A DNA stretch of 46,726 nt from JBPRGH01 sp051418055 (GTDB lineage: Bacteria > Bacteroidota > Bacteroidia > Cytophagales > Cyclobacteriaceae), in contig JBPRGH010000112.1 in NCBI GenBank assembly GCA_051418055.1, positions 1-46,726 on the forward strand, read 5' to 3'. The position numbers and the translations under genes are program-made. Position 1 is the stretch's first letter. Every line of letters starts with the position of its first letter. Of this stretch, positions 35,327 through 44,768 are shown one piece after another. Under the pieces are notes generated by a model that searched no databases, was not told the DNA's origin, and saw only the letters and a list, made by a program, of their open reading frames with translations.

Positions 35327-36490
35327 ATGTTTTACCATAGATTAGGAGAAATACCCCCTAAAAGACATACTCAATTCAGAAAACCCGATGGAAATCTTTA
35401 CCATGAAGAGCTGGTAAGCTCTCTTGGGTTTTCCGGTCTTTATAGTAATCTTTACCATATTTATCCTCCCACAAGGATTAAAGAGCTTCAAAAATCAGTG
35501 GATTTTAAATATGAAATAGATAAATCCTATGGGCTGAAGCAAACACATTTGAATACCTCACAGGTCGGGACAACCGGCGATGATTTTCTTGATAGCCGAA
35601 AATATTTACTGGCTAATAATGATGTCGCCCTGGCCTTATGTAATCCAGATTCAAAAAAGATGGATTACTATTACAAAAATGCCGAAGGTGATGAGGTGAT
35701 TTTTGTGCATGATGGCAGTGGGACCTTCTACAGCCAGTATGGCAAAATTTCAATACGGCAAGGTGATTATATTGTCATTCCCCGTACTACGATCTATCGG
35801 ATAGAGTGGGATGAGGATCCGGTAAGGCTACTTATAATAGAATCTTCAAATCCTGTAGAAACTCCAAATCGTTACAGAAATGAACTGGGGCAGCTGCTTG
35901 AGCATTCTCCTTACTGTGAAAGAGATATTCGGGGACCTGAAGAGTTAGTGACTGAAAAAGATAAAGGTGAATATTTATTAAAAATTAAAAAATTCGATCA
36001 GCTTCATAATTATTTATATGAACATAGCCCTTTTGATTTAGTTGGCTGGGATGGGTTTTTATGGCCTTATGCCTTTTCCATACATGATTTCGAACCGATC
36101 ACCGGAAGAATACATCAACCACCTCCCGTACATCAGACTTTTCAGGCTTACGGATATGTTATTTGCTCATTTGTACCAAGATTATTCGATTATCACCCCT
36201 TATCAATACCTGCACCATATAACCACTCCAATATTGATAGTGACGAGGTGCTTTATTATGCCGAAGGTAACTTTATGAGCAGAAAAGGTATTGAACGAGG
36301 GTCCTTTACTCTACATCCGGGAGGATTACCTCATGGCCCTCATCCGGGAACGGTGGAGAAAAGTATCGGCGCCAAAGAAACACATGAAATTGCTGTAATG
36401 GTAGATACTTTTAAGCCCCTGTATTTAACTAAGGAGGCCCTGCAATATGTAGATAAGGATTATCCTATGAGTTGGACAAATAAGCATTAA
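35327..36490 (+). CDS. hmgA: Homogentisate 1,2-dioxygenase
   Basis: This Fe(II) enzyme opens the homogentisate ring in tyrosine and phenylalanine breakdown. The 387-aa protein has the cupin core and the C-terminal iron-binding region: GRIHQPPPVHQTFQA and EGNFMSRKGIERGSFTLHPGGLPHGPHPG, given as spans of the conserved block, with the His/Glu ligands. The N-terminus is slightly shorter than the ~430-aa proteobacterial or eukaryotic enzymes. Other tyrosine-catabolism genes (hppD, fahA) are not in the window. It is followed by a terminator. Confidence 0.92.
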   Translation: MFYHRLGEIPPKRHTQFRKPDGNLYHEELVSSLGFSGLYSNLYHIYPPTRIKELQKSVDFKYEIDKSYGLKQTHLNTSQVGTTGDDFLDSRKYLLANNDVALALCNPDSKKMDYYYKNAEGDEVIFVHDGSGTFYSQYGKISIRQGDYIVIPRTTIYRIEWDEDPVRLLIIESSNPVETPNRYRNELGQLLEHSPYCERDIRGPEELVTEKDKGEYLLKIKKFDQLHNYLYEHSPFDLVGWDGFLWPYAFSIHDFEPITGRIHQPPPVHQTFQAYGYVICSFVPRLFDYHPLSIPAPYNHSNIDSDEVLYYAEGNFMSRKGIERGSFTLHPGGLPHGPHPGTVEKSIGAKETHEIAVMVDTFKPLYLTKEALQYVDKDYPMSWTNKH

Positions 36491-36516
36491 TATCTTATCA
36501 TTCATGATTTATAATC

Positions 36517-36549
36517 AGACTGTGGGCTCTAAATCCACAGTCTTTTTTT
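36517..36549 (+). terminator. Terminator after hmgA
   Basis: A 9-bp stem AGACTGTGG/CCACAGTCT (36517-36525 with 36535-36543) with a 9-nt loop is followed by a run of seven Ts. Confidence 0.88.
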
Positions 36550-36880
36550 ACAAATTAATTTACGACCAAAGAAACATCATTTACCCAATTACTTAGTTTG
36601 TCCAATTATCTTAGATATTTCTGATATTTAGATTGGTTTGGCATAATATTTACTATCTGATGTGTTAGTTATGGCATTTAATGATCATTGGGATGGATAA
36701 ATTTTCAACCATTTAATAATTTATTTTTTTATCAGCTGTTGCTTGATATTATTATCGTTATTTACAATCTCATGACAGCCTTATTTGATTTTATTATATT
36801 AGTCCTAAAGAGATCAATACTGTATTTTTACATAACTGATTTTTGTACTCAAACAGGAAATTTAACTTTTTAAAAACAAT
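36550..36880. other. AT-rich intergenic region upstream of the S9 peptidase
   Basis: About 330 bp with very high AT content. It contains short frames without protein-like composition and no clear repeats or RNA fold. It presumably holds the promoter of the S9 peptidase, but I cannot pick out a convincing -33/-7 pair. Confidence 0.5.
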
Positions 36881-39259
36881 ATGACTATAAATTTTAACCT
36901 TAAAATATACGTTGTAGCAGTCTCCACTATTCTTCTTTTTTCACTTCAGTCAAGTGCCCAGTCTCAGTTGACAATTGAAGAAATTATGCAGGGAAAAGAT
37001 TTTACAGGTCATTGGCCCACTAATCCCCGGTGGTCAGAAGATGGTAAAACAGTATATTTTGACTGGAATCCAGATAATAATCCCTCTGATTCCCTTTATA
37101 AATATGTGTTGGGAAAAGACGCTCCTGAGAAAGTTAATCCCAATGAGCGAAGAAATCTTCCTTCTTCTGGAGGGGAATATAATTCCGACCATTCCCTGAA
37201 GGTCTATTCTAAAGATGGTGAGATTTATCTTTTAAATATCAAAACAGGAAAAATTAGTCAGCTTACCAAAACTTCAACCCGAGAGCATAGTCCTTATTTT
37301 CATGGAGAAAATATCCATTTTACTGCTGATAATAACCTATTCGAACGATCTGCAGACGGTGCAATAAAGCAGCTAACTGATTTTAAAAATAAAAAAGCTC
37401 CAAAAGAAAAGAAGCCTTCTGTACAGGAAGAGTGGCTGGAAGAGGATCAGCTATTATTATCAGAAGTATTAAAAAAGCGCCATGAAGAAAAAGAAATGGC
37501 AAAAGAGATCAGAGAGGCGAATGAACCAGAACAGCCTAAAATCATATATATTGATGATAAGAGAGTAAGCAATATTGAGATGAGCCCCAAAGGCGATTAC
37601 ATCTCCTATACCCTTTATACCCGGGCTAAAGATAAAGATACCATGGTGCCTGAATTTGTTACTGTTTCCGGTTTTACTGAACCTATTACAACACGACCAA
37701 AAGTAGGAGCCGATCTTGCGAGCCGTGAAGTATGGCTTTATAATTTATCAATGGATTCAGTTTACAAGGTCCACCAGGATGATTTTGAAGGCATTAAAGA
37801 TCAGCCCGATTTTTATGAGGAATATCCGGAATTACAGGAAAAAGAACCAGAGATCCGAGAAGTATATAGCTACGGTCCATTTTGGTCTGAGGACGGAAAT
37901 CACGCTGTAATGGTTCACAGAAGCACAGATAATAAAGATCGCTGGATAACCTTACTAAACCCGGTTTCAGGTCAAAATACTGATCTTGTCCGCCAGAGAG
38001 ATGAAGCCTGGATAGGTGGACCCGGTATGGGATGGGGCTTATATTCCGCCGGAGAAATAGGATGGATGCCCGACAATGAGTCTGTATGGTTTCAATCAGA
38101 AGAAACAGGTTATTCTCACTTATACACTGTTAATGTAAACTCAAAAGAGAAGAAAGCCCTTACCTCAGGAGAGTTCGAGATTTACAATCCCAAGCAATCC
38201 AGAGACAAAAAGAACTGGTATTTCAGCAGCAATGAAGGAGATGCAGGGCAAAGGCATTTTTACCGGATGCCGATTAATGGCGGGAAAAGAACCAGAATAA
38301 CAACTAAAGAAGGTCACCATGATGTGGCGCTTTCTCCGGATGAAAAAAAGATTGCTGATTTTTACTCTTATGCCAATAAACCCTGGGAATTTTATCTGAT
38401 GGATAATAAGCCCGGCGCTTCAATGAGGCAAATTACCAACTCTACGAATGAAGATTTTGAGGCTTATAACTGGCGAGTGCCTGAATTTATTACTTTTGAA
38501 GCACGTGATGGAGCATCAGTCCCTGCCCGTTTATACAAGCCTGAAAATCCAAAGCCTGATGCACCTGCTGTTATTTTTGTACATGGCGCAGGATATCTTC
38601 AAAATGCTCACAAATGGTGGAGCAGCTATTTTCGTGAATATATGTTCCACAACTTCCTGGTTGATAACGGCTATACTGTCCTCGACATAGATTATCGTGC
38701 AAGCGCTGGTTATGGTCGCGACTGGCGAACTGCCATTTACCGTCATATGGGCGGCTGGGATCTTAATGATAATGTCGATGGGGCGAAATATCTGATCAAT
38801 GAACATAATATTGGAGAAGATAAGGTAGGTATTTACGGAGGCTCTTACGGTGGATTTATCACTTTGATGGCTTTATTTACAGAGCCAGATGTTTTTGCCG
38901 CCGGTGCTGCTTTAAGATCCGTTACTGACTGGGCTCATTATAACCATGGATATACTTCCAATATTTTAAATACTCCTGCCCTGGACCCTAAAGCATATAA
39001 AAGATCGTCACCGATCTATTTTGCTGAAAACCTTCAAAAGCCTCTATTGATCGCCCATGGGATGATAGATACTAATGTTCATTTCCAGGATGTAGTGAGG
39101 CTGTCACAACGGTTGATTGAATTAGGCAAAGAGGATTGGGAGATGGCAATTTATCCCGTTGAAGATCATTCTTTCGTTGAACCATCAAGCTGGACAGACG
39201 AATATACCCGGATATATAAATTATTTGAGGAAAATCTTAAGACAGAGATTAATAAATAA
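36881..39259 (+). CDS. Secreted S9 prolyl oligopeptidase-family peptidase
   Basis: An extracytoplasmic serine peptidase of the DPP IV/acylaminoacyl peptidase type. A signal peptide (ending SLQSSAQ) is followed by a ~470-residue TolB/WD40-like propeller containing a charged helical insert (KKRHEEKEMAKEIREANE). The C-terminal alpha/beta hydrolase domain has the catalytic triad S655 (GGSYGGF), D730 (MIDTNVHF) and H763 (VEDHSFVEP). The 792-aa length is usual. It is a single-gene unit ending in a bidirectional terminator. Confidence 0.94.
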   Translation: MTINFNLKIYVVAVSTILLFSLQSSAQSQLTIEEIMQGKDFTGHWPTNPRWSEDGKTVYFDWNPDNNPSDSLYKYVLGKDAPEKVNPNERRNLPSSGGEYNSDHSLKVYSKDGEIYLLNIKTGKISQLTKTSTREHSPYFHGENIHFTADNNLFERSADGAIKQLTDFKNKKAPKEKKPSVQEEWLEEDQLLLSEVLKKRHEEKEMAKEIREANEPEQPKIIYIDDKRVSNIEMSPKGDYISYTLYTRAKDKDTMVPEFVTVSGFTEPITTRPKVGADLASREVWLYNLSMDSVYKVHQDDFEGIKDQPDFYEEYPELQEKEPEIREVYSYGPFWSEDGNHAVMVHRSTDNKDRWITLLNPVSGQNTDLVRQRDEAWIGGPGMGWGLYSAGEIGWMPDNESVWFQSEETGYSHLYTVNVNSKEKKALTSGEFEIYNPKQSRDKKNWYFSSNEGDAGQRHFYRMPINGGKRTRITTKEGHHDVALSPDEKKIADFYSYANKPWEFYLMDNKPGASMRQITNSTNEDFEAYNWRVPEFITFEARDGASVPARLYKPENPKPDAPAVIFVHGAGYLQNAHKWWSSYFREYMFHNFLVDNGYTVLDIDYRASAGYGRDWRTAIYRHMGGWDLNDNVDGAKYLINEHNIGEDKVGIYGGSYGGFITLMALFTEPDVFAAGAALRSVTDWAHYNHGYTSNILNTPALDPKAYKRSSPIYFAENLQKPLLIAHGMIDTNVHFQDVVRLSQRLIELGKEDWEMAIYPVEDHSFVEPSSWTDEYTRIYKLFEENLKTEINK

Positions 39260-39266
39260 TATAAAA

Positions 39267-39318
39267 GAGAAGGGGAGTTAAATATTAATACCCCTTCTCA
39301 TATTTATTATTTTTAATT
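39267..39318. terminator. Bidirectional terminator between S9 peptidase and hexosaminidase
   Basis: The stem GAGAAGGGG/CCCCTTCTC (39267-39275 with 39291-39299) has T-rich tracts on both strands. It lies between two convergent genes. Confidence 0.75.
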
Positions 39319-40923
39319 ATTACTTTCAGGTGAATACCCTGTAAATACAGAAGTGGCCTCAGTAGCAACTTCGCCACCACGCCATTGTACCTCAGGGCTG
39401 GCAAAATGATTAATGCCCATAGCTTTTAACCGATCTTCCTGCTTTGCCAGGCGCTCAGTGAAATCACTGAAATCAAGATTGGAATCAGCTGTCCAGGCAA
39501 CTTCTGCAACCGCTATAGCTCTTGGCCAAAAGCGGTTATCCATTACCTCGTTACTATGTACCATCTCCGTCCATACCGGAGCTTCTATTCCAATTGAATT
39601 AGGGTTATCTGAGCGAAAGCTATAAACATCTTTAAGTGATACACCTGTTTTCTTACACCAGTTGTTAGTATTCTCCTGGCCCTCTATATTGGCATGGTCT
39701 AGATAAAAATGTGAGCATATAGATTCTATCACTTTCACATCAACAACACTCTCCACTTTGCCGTGCCATTCCTGGCTGATCAGGCTTTCACTTACAGGAG
39801 CTTTAGTTACTTCTTCCCAGCCAATGGTGGTTTTTCCATAGTGCCGAACTATTGAATCTGCTTTTACGACAAATTCTTCATATAGTGGATCTTCAATTTC
39901 ATCACCACCTATATGAAACCATGGCCCTTTAGTGATCGCTGCAACTTCACCGATCACTGTGGATACAAAATCATAAGATTCAGGTTTGGTAAGGCATAAT
40001 TTACTCCATCCAACCTGATGACCAGTGTATGGATCAGGAGGTAAGGCTAATTTTGGATCAATGTTGCTATTCTCAGGACAATTTAGCTCCGGATAAGATG
40101 CCAGAGCTGAATAAATGTGGCCGGGCATATCGATTTCCGGGATAATAATAATATTACGTGCCAGAGCATAATCCTGTAATTCTTTATAATCTTCCTGAGT
40201 AAGATATCCGGATTTGCCTCCGGTTACAGAACTTTTCGCCCCTATCTCTGTAAGTGCAGGCTTACTTTTTATTTCAATTCTCCAGCCCTGATCATCTGTT
40301 AAATGCAGATGCAGACGATTGAGCTTGTACAAGGCCATTCTGTCGGCATGCTTTTTCAAATAATCAAGATCAAAAAAGCTTCGGGAGACATCTACCATTG
40401 TGCCTCTCCAGCTAAATTTAGGCACATCTGTTAGTTGAACATGACGAAGCATTAAATCAGTACCGGCCAATTTTCCCTGTTCAATTTCAGCCGGAAACAT
40501 CTGCCTTAGTGTTTGCACAGCATAAAATAAACCGGCTTCTGTAGCTGCTTTTAACGTGGCACCTTCATTTGACACTGTCAAGTTATATCCTTCCTGTCCT
40601 AGCTGGTCATTTAAAGATGTATCCAGAATGATATTCCAATTACCACAACCATTTCCAGTACTAAGGGAAACATTAGTATTTGCAGGTTTAAGTAATTCTT
40701 CCAGCCATAAAGCAGCCTCTTTCCCTCCGGCACTATAACATATTACATTTTCCTGCGGGATCAGAAACATTTCATTTCCCCATTCAACAGTCTGTGGTAA
40801 AGGGATAATTGCCGGTGGCGGACCTTCTGCTAAAATTTGTTCTTGTGGAATTTTACTACAAGAAATGAAAATAAAAGGGAGAGCCAACAATAAACTTTTT
40901 AAACTGATTACTAAACCATTCAT
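39313..40923 (-). CDS. GH20 beta-N-acetylhexosaminidase lipoprotein
   Basis: Releases terminal GlcNAc or GalNAc from glycans or chitin fragments outside the cytoplasm. The 536-aa product has a lipoprotein signal (LALPFIFISC, lipobox Cys), a GH20b N-terminal domain (about 40-165) and the GH20 catalytic barrel: SWRGTMVDVSRSF, LHLHLTDDQGW, and the catalytic pair D341-E342 in HIGGDEIED. It lies downstream of galM on the same strand with a 161-bp gap in which I see no gene. Together with galM and the symporter it suggests use of amino-sugar-containing glycans. Confidence 0.93.
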   Translation of the reverse strand: MNGLVISLKSLLLALPFIFISCSKIPQEQILAEGPPPAIIPLPQTVEWGNEMFLIPQENVICYSAGGKEAALWLEELLKPANTNVSLSTGNGCGNWNIILDTSLNDQLGQEGYNLTVSNEGATLKAATEAGLFYAVQTLRQMFPAEIEQGKLAGTDLMLRHVQLTDVPKFSWRGTMVDVSRSFFDLDYLKKHADRMALYKLNRLHLHLTDDQGWRIEIKSKPALTEIGAKSSVTGGKSGYLTQEDYKELQDYALARNIIIIPEIDMPGHIYSALASYPELNCPENSNIDPKLALPPDPYTGHQVGWSKLCLTKPESYDFVSTVIGEVAAITKGPWFHIGGDEIEDPLYEEFVVKADSIVRHYGKTTIGWEEVTKAPVSESLISQEWHGKVESVVDVKVIESICSHFYLDHANIEGQENTNNWCKKTGVSLKDVYSFRSDNPNSIGIEAPVWTEMVHSNEVMDNRFWPRAIAVAEVAWTADSNLDFSDFTERLAKQEDRLKAMGINHFASPEVQWRGGEVATEATSVFTGYSPESNN

Positions 40924-41084
40924 TTTACAGATGATAATTAAATTTATCTCAAATTAGGAAATAATGGCTAGATTCCAATCATATCCTACCATATTCTAAT
41001 TTCACAGATTTTTATCAAATGCACATTTTCGATTGTAAATAAAGCCTCTTAAATAGAAAAAGGATTAATTAGTATCGGTATTCG

Positions 41085-42221
41085 TTATCTCGTTGAGAAT
41101 TTATATGAGGTTTGCGATGTGTATTTCTCTCCGGGATTCAATACTACAGAGGGAAAATTATTTTGATTTGGAGAGTCAGGAAAATGTTGTGTTTCAAGTG
41201 CAAGTCCATACCTGTAACGGTACACGACATTATTTTTCCCTGTTATGGATCCATTAAGAAAATTACCGGAATAAAATTGAAGACCAGGTTCTGTGGTATA
41301 CACTTCCATATACCTACCACTTTCTGAGTGGTATAAAGAAGCTGCTTTTTTCATACCCTCTCCATTCAGCACCCAGTTATGATCATACCCGTTTGCATTT
41401 TCCAGTTGCTTATTATTAACATTTATTTCCTGCCCAATTTTTTTGGGAGAAGTAAAATCAAAAGGCGTGCCTTCTACAGGCCTTATATCTCCTGTTGGTA
41501 TAGAAGTGCTGTCAACCGGAAGGAAATGCCCTGCATTAATTTTTAACTTATGATTCAGGATATCTTCTTTTACATTGCCTGATAAATTGAAATAAGAATG
41601 GTGTGTCAGATTCACTATCGTAGGTTTATCTGTTGTAGCTTCATACGCAATATCAAGTCCATCATCTGAAAAAGAATAAGTTACAAACGATGTTAGTGTA
41701 CCAGGATATCCTTCTTCTTCATCAGGGCTTATATATTTAAGTTTTAAACCAACTATATCCCGAGTTTGAAAAGTATCTTCAACAGTCCATACCCTCTTGT
41801 CAAAGCCTTTTTCACCACCATGAAGATGATTTTCACCGTTATTTCTTACAAGGATGTATTCATTACCATTAAGCGTAAATTTGCCCTTAGCTATCCGGTT
41901 CCCATATCGTCCGATAATAGCACCAAAATATGGTGAGTTATTTAGGTATCCCTGAAGAGAATTATACCCCAGTACAATATCTTCTATCTTTCCATTTTTA
42001 TCCGGCACCTCCAGATGAGTGATAATTCCCCCATAGGTGATAATTTTCATTTTAGACCCATTAGGGCTGGTTAAAATATATGCATCGATTTCAGTGCCAT
42101 CAGGTAGTACACCGAATTTTTCTTTACGTAAATCACTTGTTGCTTTATCTTGATTCATATTATCTTGTTGTGGATATGCACATCCGAATAAAGAAAGAAT
42201 GATAATAACATTTTTAATCAT
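41085..42221 (-). CDS. galM: Aldose 1-epimerase lipoprotein
   Basis: Interconverts the alpha and beta anomers of aldoses such as galactose or glucose. The 378-aa product has a short lipoprotein signal (IIILSLFGC), so it probably works in the periplasm or at the outer membrane, as in many Bacteroidota sugar loci. Family motifs are visible: GRYGNRIAKGKF, NHLHGGEKGFDKRVW, catalytic His in LTHHSYFNLSG and catalytic Glu in TTEPGLQFYSG. Its ATG overlaps the fossil stop of the upstream FGE pseudogene, which shows they were once coupled. Confidence 0.93.
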   Translation of the reverse strand: MIKNVIIILSLFGCAYPQQDNMNQDKATSDLRKEKFGVLPDGTEIDAYILTSPNGSKMKIITYGGIITHLEVPDKNGKIEDIVLGYNSLQGYLNNSPYFGAIIGRYGNRIAKGKFTLNGNEYILVRNNGENHLHGGEKGFDKRVWTVEDTFQTRDIVGLKLKYISPDEEEGYPGTLTSFVTYSFSDDGLDIAYEATTDKPTIVNLTHHSYFNLSGNVKEDILNHKLKINAGHFLPVDSTSIPTGDIRPVEGTPFDFTSPKKIGQEINVNNKQLENANGYDHNWVLNGEGMKKAASLYHSESGRYMEVYTTEPGLQFYSGNFLNGSITGKNNVVYRYRYGLALETQHFPDSPNQNNFPSVVLNPGEKYTSQTSYKFSTR

Positions 42222-42735
42222 TTGCTTAAGTCTTTAACACACCTAAACCCTGTATGGCTAAAACCTGAATCCCGGGTTGATCCCATTCTTATCAAACCTG
42301 AAATCCGCTACAGTAGCTATCTTTGCACAAAAAAGCTCCTCCTTTAATTACATGTTTAGCCAGGTCCTGCATGCGCGGGTCATAATAATTTTAAGACCCT
42401 TTAGGATCTTTGGTCTTTTCAGATTTAAGTATTTCAGAGTAGCTGTAGACATTATACTTATCCTCACAATATTCCTATACATTATCGGCCATATCATAAT
42501 AACCAAATGTATTTGGCGGGTAAGATTTAACAGGAGCTGTAATTTCCACCCCACCCTTCTTATCATTTCTATAAAGGAAAAATCCCTGCCAGAAATTGAC
42601 CTTATCAAATGAATTTCCAATAGCTTGGTAACCACATGGATATTTTATTTTCAGATCCTCCGGCCGCTGCAAATTCCCATTCGGCTTCCGTAGGTAGTAT
42701 TTTCCCTGCCAATCTCCATATTTAAAAGAAATCCC
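42218..42735 (-). pseudogene. Decayed formylglycine-generating enzyme (SUMF1/FGE family) gene
   Basis: Fragments of an FGE-sulfatase domain appear in order on the minus strand, but in different frames and with stops. The fragments are GKILPTEAEWEFAAAGG, then after a shift NFWQGFFLYRNDKKGG and APVKSYPPNTFGYYDMADNV, an in-frame TAG where Trp is expected, a TAA after DPKGS, GGAFLCKDSYCSGF with both catalytic Cys, and after another shift DSGFSHTGFRCVKDLSK with a final TGA overlapping galM. The 5' part is missing. An active version would convert a sulfatase Cys or Ser to formylglycine. Multiple sequencing errors are possible but unlikely given this many lesions. Confidence 0.85.
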
Positions 42736-42869
42736 GCAGTTATAAGTTACCATATCAACCTATATCTTTTCATTTAAAAACAAGGTCTCACAAGCTACTC
42801 CTGTAAGTTATTTTCTAAAGCATAATTATAAAATCACGGAAGACAAAATGACCTTCCCTGACTAAATAA

Positions 42870-44546
42870 CTACCAAAATATCAGATATAGGATAGCTACT
42901 ATTATTATAATAACCAAAGCACTGATATTGAAGGTTTTACCGGTTTTAAACAAACTACTGGATAAAATAATTGCCTTCTCGCTATCCTTTCCTTTTCCAT
43001 CTATATAACTAACAATCGCAATTATCAGCATCGATAACAACCACGTCCACATCATCTGATCCATGAATGGAAGGTTTATAAAGAATATTGCATCCGACCA
43101 TTCATTAGGACCGACTTTAAAATATAATGCAATCGGAATAGAAAGAACAACTCCCCAAATGGCCGCTTTGTTTGTTGATTTCTTCCAGAAAAGACCCATT
43201 ATAAAGACAGCTAAAATTCCCGGGCTTACAACACCTGTGTACTCCTGTATATATTGAAATACCTGTCCGAGGTTCTCCAGCTGAGGTGCCAGAATTACCC
43301 CGATAACCAAAGCAACAGAAGCACTTACCCTACCTACTGTTACCAGTTGCTTTTCACTGGCATTTTTAGCAAAATAAGGTTTATAGATGTCCATTGTGAA
43401 AATTGTAGCCGTTGAATTCAGCATAGATGCAAGTGACGAAACAATTGCTGCCGCCAGTGCTGCAAGTACCAACCCCTTTAACCCAACGGGAACAAATGTC
43501 CTGATCAGCCAGGGATACGCGCTATCATTTATAATATTTCCTGTTTGACCGAAAAAGGCAGGATCAGCAGATTCAGGTGTTATCATACCACCTGGGCCTA
43601 TATTCATGACATAAGCAACAATTCCCGGAACAACTACAATGATCGGAATGATCAGTTTTAATCCTGCAGCTAATGCAATACCTTTTTGTGATTCTTTTAA
43701 GCTTTTAGCAGCCAGGGTTCTCTGAATGATATACTGATTAAATCCCCAATAATAAAGGTTAGCAACCCACATTCCCCCAAGTAAAACCGCAAGGCCGGGA
43801 AGATCCCACCATGCATCTTTTCCCCCGGGTGTAATTATCTCACCTTTCTCAAGGATCATAGAAAACTTCTCTGGCACCCGCTCATAAACAGCCTGTATAC
43901 CTGAAATAACTCCTCCATCAGGAGAGACATATTGTAAAGCAATCACAGTAGTTATTAAACCGCCAATTACTAAAAGAATTACCTGTAATACATCAGTCCA
44001 TGCTACAGCAGCCAAACCACCATAGAGAGAATATGCGGCAGCAAATATTGCCAGTCCGAAAATGGAGTACATAAAAATTGAGCCCGTCCCTTCACCAATT
44101 ATCGTGTCTAAAGCTGTGGCGCCCAAAAATAATACTGAGGTGAGATTGACAAAAATGAAAAGGGCTATCCAGAATACAGCCAGGATAGTTTTTAGGCTTG
44201 TACTAAATCGCTGTTGCACAAACTCCGGAATAGTGTAGAGCCCTTTCTCAATGAATATTGGCAGGAAATATTTTCCTACAATAAGCAAAGTAATAGCAGC
44301 CATCCATTCATAAGAGGCTATTGCAAGTCCAATGGCAAATCCTGAGCCCGACATACCAATAAATTGCTCAGCAGAAATATTTGCAGCAATCAAAGAAGCT
44401 CCTATCGCCCACCAGGGCAGTGATTTACTGGCGAGGAAATAATCCTCAGAGGTCTTCTTACCCTTTCGGGAAACATATAATCCAATACCAACAATTAATA
44501 AACAATAGCTGATAAAGATGACGATATCGAGCGTTTCAAAATTCAT
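42870..44546 (-). CDS. Sodium/sugar symporter (SSS family, SGLT type)
   Basis: Inner-membrane uptake of a sugar driven by sodium. The 558-aa protein has ~14 predicted helices and clear family motifs: EDYFLASKSLPWWAIGASLIAANISAEQF, given as the family span, EWMAAITLLIVGKYFLP, YSLYGGLAAVAWTD and GVVSPGILAVFIMGLFWKK. It groups with the SGLT-like galactose/glucose/N-acetylhexosamine carriers and not with proline or solute:acetate types. The neighbouring epimerase and hexosaminidase support a hexose or amino sugar as substrate. No gene is seen in the ~135 bp between its stop and the FGE remnant. Confidence 0.93.
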   Translation of the reverse strand: MNFETLDIVIFISYCLLIVGIGLYVSRKGKKTSEDYFLASKSLPWWAIGASLIAANISAEQFIGMSGSGFAIGLAIASYEWMAAITLLIVGKYFLPIFIEKGLYTIPEFVQQRFSTSLKTILAVFWIALFIFVNLTSVLFLGATALDTIIGEGTGSIFMYSIFGLAIFAAAYSLYGGLAAVAWTDVLQVILLVIGGLITTVIALQYVSPDGGVISGIQAVYERVPEKFSMILEKGEIITPGGKDAWWDLPGLAVLLGGMWVANLYYWGFNQYIIQRTLAAKSLKESQKGIALAAGLKLIIPIIVVVPGIVAYVMNIGPGGMITPESADPAFFGQTGNIINDSAYPWLIRTFVPVGLKGLVLAALAAAIVSSLASMLNSTATIFTMDIYKPYFAKNASEKQLVTVGRVSASVALVIGVILAPQLENLGQVFQYIQEYTGVVSPGILAVFIMGLFWKKSTNKAAIWGVVLSIPIALYFKVGPNEWSDAIFFINLPFMDQMMWTWLLSMLIIAIVSYIDGKGKDSEKAIILSSSLFKTGKTFNISALVIIIIVAILYLIFW

Positions 44547-44768
44547 AGTATAGTGTTATTTCAGTAGATGAAGTAGTATTTAATGCTAATGGTGCCTAAT
44601 ATTACGATAATAATCTGAAAATATGCAATGTACCGCCTTATAGAAGCCGATATTCTCTAAAATTTTCACTCAACCCGGTTACTAAACTAAAATAGAAGTT
44701 ACACTCATTCCGTAGGTATTTTTAAATACATTTTGTTTACTTTGCTAAAAATTTTAGGAGAAATTGAA

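Noticed and set aside
36688..36873. 61-aa plus-strand frame before the S9 peptidase
   Set aside because: Very AT-rich with Phe/Ile/Leu-rich chance composition and no start signal.
42277..42635. Open frames on both strands in the galM-symporter interval
   Set aside because: They are out-of-frame readings of the FGE pseudogene, not separate genes.
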